Shown: in pieces, positions 55,991 through 64,000 of the stretch
Numbering within the stretch: the first letter of the stretch is position 1
Layout: each line of letters starts with the position of its first letter
DNA from: Ipomoea triloba
Taxonomy: Eukaryota > Streptophyta > Magnoliopsida > Solanales > Convolvulaceae
Reading direction: 5' to 3'
Assembly: GCF_003576645.1 (NCBI RefSeq)
Contig: NC_044916.1
Coordinates: 7,261,002-7,325,001, forward strand
DNA: 64,000 nucleotides
Translations under genes and position numbers: made by a program
The notes under the pieces: model-generated
Told to the model about the DNA's origin: nothing
What the model saw: only the letters and a program-made list of their open reading frames with translations
Database searches by the model: none

Positions 55991-57620
55991 CAACTACACC
56001 AAAGTTTTAAAATTCAATTCACACTAAAGTATATTCACCACACAACTCCATTTTATTGTATAATAACATTTGGTGTAGAAATTTGGTGTTTTAATCTAAT
56101 GGGTGGGAGATAAATATACTTTAGTGTGAGAATATGTTGAAAATTTTTATTTTGATGTGACATTTGATCTAAATTTTTAGTGTTTTTGTATAAAATGAGT
56201 TAGAGCATCCCTACTCGCAATTTTTATTTGGTTTTTGTTAGTAAGAAAATTTGGGGGTCTAATTGGAGGTTTTTGTAGTTGAAGGGTCTAATTGTACAAT
56301 GAGATATAGTTTGAGGGTCTATTTGACCCTTATCCCATAAAATAATTTGGTTTCTCAAAATTTAAAACTTTATTAGTTTGAATTGAATTAGTTTAATATA
56401 AAATATAATTTGTGATGTAAATAACAATATTTTAGTTATGTTTAATATATTTTAATTTTTAATTAATATATTTATTATTAGTCTTGTTTCAATCGTTTCA
56501 ATGAGATCTATACAATGATATATATGTTTTTTCAATAATACAAGTTTTAAATTTAAGTATTAACAAGATGAAAAATACATATAAAACAAATAAAAGATAC
56601 CTTTGAAATTGTATAATAAGCAAAGACAAAAATAAATAAATAAAAAAAATATCTCCTTCTCTTATATTTTCCGTATGTGAACAGTGTTGTGCCATATATG
56701 ACGCGACACGGTTCACTTTCGTAAAAAAATATGACATTTGTCATTCAATTGGAATTGGGTTAGAGCATGAAAACAAATAATAGAATAGTAATTTTGTGAT
56801 GAAATATCAATTCTTGAAGATGCTTTAAAGGTCTTTTTAAAAATTTCACGCACATTCTGACGAAAAATTGACGGTGGATGAGCTACTAATTGATCAAAGT
56901 TTAGCATGTCCAGTTATTAACATTTTCATCACTAAATTCATATCTTTAGATGTAACACTTTCACTAAAAAATCATTTTGAAAAAAATTAAATTAAAATTC
57001 GAGAAACACCAACAAAAGATAGTTTTTCTACTGTCAGTTTAACATAAAATAAAAATAATTTTTTTTAAAAAAATACTTGTTGAGTTCTCAAACGAAGTCT
57101 AGATGTAAAATTTTTAAATAATTAGATGACAACTTTTGGAATTATTTCTATATTAGATTTTATCATTTATGTCTGAAAGTCTCGAGAATAATCTTGAAAG
57201 TGAAAAGACCTGAAGACAGATTTTCATGTTACTTACTACGTTGTTGTAATATAATAATAAGATAATATAATATCTTCAAAATTCAATAAAATATCCCACT
57301 TTTCTAGCCGGCACTCGGCAGACAATGGTCCCTTTACGATGTACCAGCTCACCCAAGCCATTCCAAACCGTCGATCAAACTGTCATCTAGCGGATCAAAA
57401 TACTCCACGCTTCTCTTTCTCCTCCCTTTGATTATCCCACCACTTTATGGCGCCAGAAGCTTCCACGATCATCACTCCGCACCCGTTCGATCTTTTCCCA
57501 TCCGACGGCCACCGCAACGCTTCAGTTTTCTTTCTCCTCCTCACCGCGAGCATGTGACATTCATTCCCGTCCCGCTCTTTTAATTTTCGTTTTTGGATTA
57601 TTAAATATATCCAATTTGGA
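55990..57620. other. intergenic upstream of HY5
   Basis: AT-rich to about 57290, with no gene. From 57300 the base composition rises (GC-rich blocks such as CCGGCACTCGGC and CCGTCCCGC), which probably marks the HY5 promoter. Confidence 0.5.
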
Positions 57621-57621
57621 T

Positions 57622-57628
<7 letters not shown>

Positions 57629-57656
<28 letters not shown>
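57629..57656. repeat. (CT)n in the HY5 leader
   Basis: About 14 CT units end about 20 bases before the HY5 ATG. CT-rich leader tracts are frequent in plant genes. Confidence 0.85.
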
Positions 57657-57659
<3 letters not shown>

Positions 57660-57676
57660 CTACAGCTTGGAGTAAA

Positions 57677-60155
57677 ATGCAAGAGCAAGCTGCTGTAAGT
57701 TCCGTTGCAGCCAAATTTATTCTTTCTAGCAGTGAAAGATCTTCCAGCTCTGCCCTCCATCTCGAAGTCAAAGAAGGTTCTTTTTATTTATTTATTTTGG
57801 GCTAATTTGTAGACCCTTTTGCTTGTTGTCTGGTTAAACTTTGATATTTACCTATAATTTGGCGTTATTTTTAGTAAAGATTTGATTTTTATTATGTTTT
57901 CTGGGTCAATTTGTGAAGTAATAGATTTATTAGGCTTTGAAAAATTTTGGATTTTTTTTTTCCCATCAGAGTGCGATTGAGAGTTGGATGTTTTTATGAA
58001 TTGTTCATGATTGATTGGTGAATTATGCTTGAATGATTAAGTTGTTTTGATATTGTTTTGTTGGCTATGGGAATGAAGGAATGGAGAGTGACGATGAGAT
58101 CAGAAGAGTGCCGGAGATGGGCGGAGAAGGCGGCGCCGCCCCAGCGGCTTCCAGTCGTGATGGCGTCTCCGCCGCCGGTACGGCTCAGCCGTCTGGCGCC
58201 GCTCAAAAGAAGAGAGGCCGTAGCCCAGCTGACAAAGAGAACAAGAGGTTAAAAAGGTGAAAACCCCATAATTATTTAGTCTAATCCATTCCAATAGGAT
58301 TATGCCACGTAAGCCTTTGACCTCTCAATGCCATGCCGTTGCATATGGAATGAGCATGGCAGCAGACATGGGGAACTTGGCTTGTTCTTGCCCTTGCCCA
58401 CAAAAGGTGGGGACCCCACACCTGCTGATCACGGACTCAGCGGCTCATTAGGTGGGAGAACTAAAATTCTAAGTGCTCACGAGAGCCGACCACATTGAGT
58501 GTGAGCTGCTAGGCTCCTCACAATCTGACACTCAGGAATCAACTAAGTTCCCCGTGTTATAGCTTGTTCTTGCCCTTGACCTACAAAAGGTGGTCCCCAC
58601 GTCCCGTGATCACGGACTCTGCGGCCCATTAGGTGAGAGGACTAAAATTTTGGTGCCCACGAGAGCCAATTATATTGAGTGTGACTCCCACACTGCCGTT
58701 GTTAGGTTCCCCACAATCTGACAACCAAGAATCAACTAAGTTACCCGTGCTATGGCATTTTGGTAATTTTGTGTTCTCTTGATGGTTAAGGTTGTTGAGG
58801 AATAGAGTTTCGGCGCAGCAAGCAAGGGAGAGGAAGAAGGCATACTTGACAGACTTGGAGGCAAAGGTGAAAGAGTTGGAAACAAAGAATGCTGAACTTG
58901 AAGAGAGGCTTTCCACGTTGCAAAATGAGAACCAGATGCTAAGACATGTATGTAATACTATGCTTATGCTTGCTTGCTTCCTTCCTGTTATGTCTTAATT
59001 ATGTGCCTCACCTGAAGTCTATGGTTTCTTTAATCCACCCCACAGTCCCACGTGCACACCGCCAATTATACGTGCCTCATTTGCACTCTATGCTTCATGT
59101 TGCATGATTTAGATTATTGGTTCAAATGGAGTTGTGTGGTGAAATCCTGAACTGAAGCATGTGTTCCATCTTAATTAAGCTGGGGTGGGCTCTAATACTT
59201 AATTGAAGGGCATGTCAGTATGTGTTCTATTTCAACTAAAAGTCTAAGTTGATAGTTGGATTGCACATTTATGTTTATATATTATATGCTCAATATCCTG
59301 GTCATTAAGGAAGGAGTTTAATGGCTGAGATTTCACATGGTCCCATCAGGATTTGACATTCTCATTGTAGAATCGTAGGTATGAGTTTTGAAGAGGGTTA
59401 CTATTGGAGAAAAAGAGATATCCTAAGTAGCATGAGCATATGCTACTAAAAACATCTGCCAACAACTTGGTGTATAGTCAGTAGGGTGTCATTTTGACGT
59501 GTCAAGAAATTAATGCCATAACTCGTAGGGCCTTAAATGATTAGGTTTGTGCTGTCAAGTGTCATGACCTGATGGTCTCTATCTGGTTAATGAAATATCA
59601 ACATGCCCCTTTGTCCATTAGTTGGATTTGGAAGGTAGGAAAGATAGAAAACGAAATTGAATGTGGTCCTCTCATCCTTTCCTCCTGTTTTGTTTAGCTC
59701 TAGTTGCTGTATCTATATGCCATATATATATTTACTTAAGGAAGAAGCAGTTCTATCAAGGTTTTTTTTTTTTTTTTTTTAGCTGTGAATTGTTACCACA
59801 GTTTTTACTCCTAGTAAAATACAAAATGGGCATAAAATGAGAAGATTTGACATCCCATTGTGAGTTTATGTTCTTGTATGACCTTGTGAAAGCCTAGTTG
59901 GATTGCACATTACCATAGTCTCTTTTTATCGGATAGCACAGATATTCGAACCCATAGACTCTTGCATTGGGTTGACTTCTCTTGCATTGGGTTGACTTAT
60001 GGGTTCGAATCTGATACCAAATTGGAGCTGATAGTTGGATTGCACATTTATGTTTTATATGTATTATATTATATGCTCAACACAGCTGAATCCATTGTTC
60101 CAAATTGCAGATTCTGAAAAACACTACTGCTGGCAGTCAAGAAGCAAGAAAATAG
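57677..60155 (+). CDS. HY5: bZIP transcription factor HY5
   Basis: Four exons, 57677-57776, 58079-58256, 58791-58947 and 60111-60155, give 159 residues. The N-terminal MQEQAAVSS and SSERSSSSA are as in other HY5. The COP1-binding VPE motif is at about residues 36-47 ([12 protein letters not shown]), preceded by acidic residues that form the CK2 target region in HY5. The basic region lies at about 76-100 ([21 protein letters not shown]) and the leucine zipper at about 103-138 ([19 protein letters not shown]...). The C-terminus is [16 protein letters not shown]5 is the nuclear activator of photomorphogenesis that binds G-box (CACGTG) DNA and is degraded through COP1 in darkness. Key motifs are intact. 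The acceptor of exon 2 (GGGAATGAAG) is weak in pyrimidines but is fixed by the protein. Confidence 0.97.
58370..58758. repeat. diverged tandem duplication in HY5 intron 2
   Basis: Two units of about 185-195 bases: 'gcttgttcttgcccttgcccacaaaagg...' from 58380 and again 'gcttgttcttgcccttgacctacaaaagg...' from 58562. Both contain TGATCACGGACTC, CCCATTAGGTGRGAG, CACGAGAGCC and GAATCAACTAAGTT. GC-rich against the rest of the intron. Confidence 0.85.
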
Positions 60156-61060
60156 GTTTACAGTTGTGACACTATGAATGATAGCATAGATATAATGTAT
60201 TTGTTCCTGTACACATATCTACAGTAGAGTAGAGAGTTCTGATCTTTAGCAGAGGTTACAAATTCTCCCCAAAATTCCACCTTGTTTTGTTTTCCCTCAA
60301 CCTTGTCTGGGGCATTTCTTCTGTTCTCAAAATTGTATCAGCTTCAGCTTAGAAGCACTGTCAATACAAGATGAAGTCATTGAGTCACTAAATTGATTAG
60401 TTAATACCCAATTTAGTCATGATTTTTATTGATTTAGTCTTAAACTACTGTTTATGTTTAATTAGGTCACCGACTTTGATGATTTTACTTAAATGAGTCT
60501 TCTATAGCTTGGTAATTTCACTTCTATTAATACACAATTTAGTCTTTGACTATAGTAGTTTTACCCAAGTTGGTTTTTGACTATATAGTGATTTTACCCA
60601 ATTTAGTCATCTAACTATAGTAAATTTTCTCGATTTAGTCTTTGATTCTAAAATTTGATGATTCAATTAGGTAAAAGCATTGAAGTCGATGACTTAATTA
60701 AGCGCAAACAATTGTTTAAGATTAAATAGAGAAAAATCACTATAGTCGAGATATTTGTAACTTGATGATGAGCTTCAGCTAACAATTATAGTAATATTTA
60801 TACTTCAAATAAAGGAAACTATGCCCATTCTTTTTCTCTTATTTTTTTGGCAAAGTGAGAAGAATAATGGTTTCAGTGTGGCATTAGTTTTTGTGTTAGT
60901 GTACAATGTTTAATTTAATCTTTATACTGGTCAATTTAAATTTTATATTATTTGTCAAGTAGCTTGTAGTTTAATGCCATTTCTATAAATCTCTTAGATG
61001 GGAGATCACAAGTTTGAACCCTAAAAGTTTCAACATCTTCTAAATAGTATTTTGACCTAA
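60156..61060. other. downstream region of HY5 with repeats
   Basis: Probable 3' UTR to about 60380, then repeats of 'atttagtc...gactatagt' kind at 60390-60735. At 60958-61035 a SINE-like piece has TTGTAGTTTAATGCC and, 45 bases on, AAGTTTGAACCC. No gene is seen. Confidence 0.55.
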
Positions 61061-61065
61061 TTTAT

Positions 61066-61199
61066 CTATACTATATATAAAAATAATATCCTCCTCCCAA
61101 TTTTTCCCGCCCAAACTTAGTGGCATTTTAGTAAAATTATTTATTTTATTCATTTATTAATTTATTAATTAATTGTCCATATATATTAATTAATTGACA

Positions 61200-61233
<34 letters not shown>

Positions 61234-61480
61234 TCAAAGAGATACCTTTTGAAGAATTATAACGTTTTTGGTATTAATTGAAAAATTAAAAATTTTTACC
61301 TTTCTTGTGATCTCTTACCATTTTATAATTTCAATATTAGGCCATTTTGATCTCATCCATTGTGTATAAATACAACCATACACAATCCATCAACTTCTCA
61401 ACCCCAACTAATCTTAATGTTGTGGAACTCTCTCATTCTTCAAGTATGCCAAGTACCGCCAATTGCCCCACACCACATCC
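61066..61480 (+). mobile_element. Helitron-like 5' end
   Basis: TCTATACTATATATAAAAATAA at 61066 followed by TTTTTCCCGCCCAAAC, matching 39687-39735 (TTCCCGTCCAAAAC). An (AAT)n run lies at 61202-61232. The end is not found. Confidence 0.5.
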
Positions 61481-61789
61481 GCCACCTCCGCCGTGATACC
61501 CATTTTCTTCTTATCTTTTTCTTTTTTTTTTGGTATTGACGCCCAAGTTTTTTTTTTTCGATCTCAACAAGGACGGGTCGATTTGGTCGCCTTGAAGATT
61601 AGCCTCTTGCGCAATAACCAAATTGGAAAAAGCCAATTTTCTGGTTAGCATCATATTATTCTATTATATTGCCCTTCTTGGTTTCAATCATTACCAGTTT
61701 TTTTAAATAAATAAATACTTGATTTCATTTTGTTATGAATGGAAGACCAATCATGTAGGCAAAGAGATATGCTGACCATGTATGAGATT

Positions 61790-61980
61790 AAAAGGCTTAG
61801 TCTCTTTTTTATGGTACTTCCATATACTATTTACCATCTAAATTATTTTTTTATGGTACTTCCATATACTATTTACCATCTAAATTATACATTTCTAAAA
61901 TGTGTATTGATGATTACTAGCTTGGTGTTAACTCTTCTAAAATGTGTATTGATGATTACTAGCTTGGTGTTAACTCTTTG
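61790..61980. repeat. two successive tandem duplications
   Basis: 'Tttttatggtacttccatatactatttaccatctaaatta' occurs twice in direct succession (61806-61847 and 61848-61889). 'Tctaaaatgtgtattgatgattactagcttggtgttaac' then occurs twice (61893 and 61936). Confidence 0.9.
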
Positions 61981-62329
61981 CTGCTTGAACATATTGTGAG
62001 CCAAAGAAGTGGATGAGGAGCAAATGGCTTGAAACGATTCAAAATTTGGTTGTTGTTACAATTATGTAGTGGTAAAATTACATATTTTTCTATTTCTAAA
62101 AGTTATTTTTTGCGGAGAAGTTTCTGTGTATTTTCTTTTTTGTAATTTGGTTTGGTTGTTGTTATAACTATGTTGTAATGAAATTACTTTCTATTCCTAT
62201 ATATCTCTTAGTTATGTTCCTTTTGAAATATTTTATCATACTCTGCATATTATTATGATTTTGTGATAGGACAACACCGGTAATCCTCCTGGTATAATCA
62301 GAGATGAAGAAGTGGATCTATTGCCTAAA

Positions 62330-62480
62330 TAATAATATAATTTTTATGCATTGATATAATCCTACTATGTTAAGATAATAATAGTAATAATAATAATAAC
62401 AATAATAATAATAATAATAATAATCTATAATAATAACAATAATACTCTATAATAATAATAACATAAAATTCTTAATATAA
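62330..62480. repeat. (ATA)n microsatellite
   Basis: Interrupted ATA/AAC runs at about 62380-62460 in AT-rich sequence. Confidence 0.8.
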
Positions 62481-62879
62481 TTTCAATTAAAATAAGAAAC
62501 AGTTGCCATTGGGATGCTTTGAATGCTTTGTTGAAGAAGGAATCCATCATTCACATCTTGACTCTCTATCTAAGGCGCCAACGCACACCAAAATCATATT
62601 TGATAAATTGGTTAATATATACAGTAATTTGTCTAATTATTGAATTAATTACCCTATATAAAAATAGACTATTAAAAGGTGTGAAATGGAGTAATAATAT
62701 AAACTTTTAAAATAGGTTAATCAATTGATAAAATGGCATATAATATTGTGTATACTAATCTGTATTCTGTAGTAAGGAATAGCCTATTAAAAGGTAATAA
62801 ATTATGGTAAAATGGTGATAAAATGACTTAATTATTAATATATGTATAGTAATTTATCTAACTATTGACTTAATTACCC

Positions 62880-63075
62880 AATATAAAAAAAAAACAGACT
62901 ATTAAAATGTGTGAGCGAAAATAATAAAAAAAAAAACAGACTATTAAAATGTGTGAGCGAAAATAATAATAAAAAAAACAGACTATTAAAATGTGTGAGC
63001 GAAAATAATAATAAAAAAAACAGACTATTAAAATGTGTGAGCGAAAATAATAATAATATAAACTTTAAAAACAGG
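62880..63075. repeat. about 41-base tandem repeat, four copies
   Basis: GACTATTAAAATGTGTGAGC followed by GAAAATAATAATAAAAAAAACA, four direct copies from about 62897 to 63050, with A-run length differing between copies. Confidence 0.9.
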
Positions 63076-63269
63076 CTAATTAATGGAGAAAACAATGTGT
63101 ATACTAATTTTTAGTACTTAATTACCTTATATAAAAATAACATATTAAAAGGTAATAAATTATGTTAATAAAAGGTGAGAAAATGACATAATTAGTAATA
63201 TATGCATAGTAATATGTCTAATTATTGACTTAATTACCCTATATAAAAATATGGTTACCCTAATTTGTC

Positions 63270-63305
<36 letters not shown>

Positions 63306-64000
63306 TATACGAATACAAATCCAAAGGTAGGTAGGTTGCTATAAAATTTGATTAAAAATAGATATATATCTAATTATTGACTTAATTACCCTAATTTGTC
63401 TAATTATTGTCCAATTACCAAAATCATATTTGATAAAAAATAGATATCAAAATCATACAAAATTTAAATGCTAATTTTTTAATTTCTAAATGTAATTATT
63501 TTAATTATAAATCTATCAATATAAATTATAATTTACCAAAATTATACTATAGAATTTGCCTATACATATTATGGAGTAATAAATATTATATGTGTATATA
63601 TACAATGTAATAAATAGTAATTATGGGTAATTAGTTATTAGTAATTATGGTAATTCCTTATTAATAATTATGGTAATTATTTTGATAGTATATTTGTATT
63701 TTATAGATTAATACATATACGTGCATTAATGTAATAGTGTTATATCACTGAAAAATGTTTATGGTAATTAATTATTATGATAGTAATCCCCTCACCAACT
63801 TTAGATGTCGTTGATCAAATTAATTAGTACACGTGTGACATAAACACTGCAGAAGGTCGAACATATTTAATATATAATAATAATAATAATTTTTGTATGT
63901 ACGAATTGATATTCCTATTAGCGAAAAGTAATTAATTTAGTTTAATTGACTAATAATAATTGCCTAATAATTATTATGGTAATTAAGCTAAATATTGGTC
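63076..64000. other. AT-rich, no gene seen
   Basis: A (TA)n at 63270-63302 and repeated 'gtctaattattgacttaattaccctatataaaaat' fragments (62640, 62860, 63220, 63370), probably a decayed element. No coding or RNA gene can be supported. Confidence 0.55.

Noticed and set aside
59940..60050. 'gaacccatagactc...gttcgaatctgatacc' considered as a tRNA gene
   Set aside because: The arms do not fold as a cloverleaf; the text is an inverted repeat in HY5 intron 3 probably left by a transposon.
61463..61648. Frame with LRNNQ and DLNKDG-like text, reminiscent of a leucine-rich repeat or EF-hand
   Set aside because: The two hints lie in different frames, are very short and sit inside Helitron-like sequence; a captured gene scrap is possible but cannot be supported.
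62911..63114. 67-residue frame with four identical repeats
   Set aside because: Translation of the 41-base tandem repeat; its other strand is also open for the same reason.

Overview
This is nuclear plant DNA. It is AT-rich, and its genes have GT-AG introns, long microsatellites and many nested transposons. The HY5-like protein, UGT71-type glucosyltransferases and copia/MITE load indicate a eudicot. The HY5 sequence (segments ...[17 protein letters not shown] and ...GVSAAG, C-terminus ...AGSQEARK) resembles Solanales orthologues as I remember them, so an asterid such as Convolvulaceae or Solanaceae is my inference, not proven.

Layout. 0.5-6.75 kb (+): a CID7-type PABP-interacting protein (PAM2, CUE, DUF1771 and SMR domains) whose introns hold several small transposons. 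7-12 kb: repeats and a decayed copia 3' end. 12.4-14.8 kb (-): a small plant membrane protein, divergent from OCP3 (15.5-18.6 kb, +); an approximately 285 bp foldback lies between them. 18.7-22 kb: MITEs, a SINE and a Pack-MULE with a perfect 9-bp target duplication that carries a piece of a subtilase gene. 22.1-22.8 kb: a WAK-like extracellular domain with no kinase. 23.8-28.2 kb: a structurally complete copia element with dead coding sequence. 28.8-43 kb: three tandem UGT genes on the minus strand, two intact and the third broken by a 341-bp insertion and a C-terminal indel. 36-51 kb: a (TA)n-anchored repeat family with 'CTTAAGGTGCGT' arrays, a nested poly(A) retroposed sequence, long-TIR MITEs, and Stowaway-, CACTA- and Helitron-like ends. 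48.2-48.75 kb: a small DUF761-like protein. 49.3-50.3 kb (-): a GATL (GT8) pseudogene. 53-54.9 kb (+): the exosome subunit RRP4. 57.7-60.2 kb (+): HY5. 60.2-64 kb: AT-rich repeats with no gene seen.

The housekeeping and regulatory genes (CID7-like, membrane protein, OCP3, RRP4, HY5) are separate single-copy loci. The only functional cluster is the UGT array. Shared repeats around it let the duplications and insertions be ordered in time. No operons or CRISPR arrays are expected or seen. Exon boundaries were set by reading frame continuity and GT-AG signals, without transcripts.
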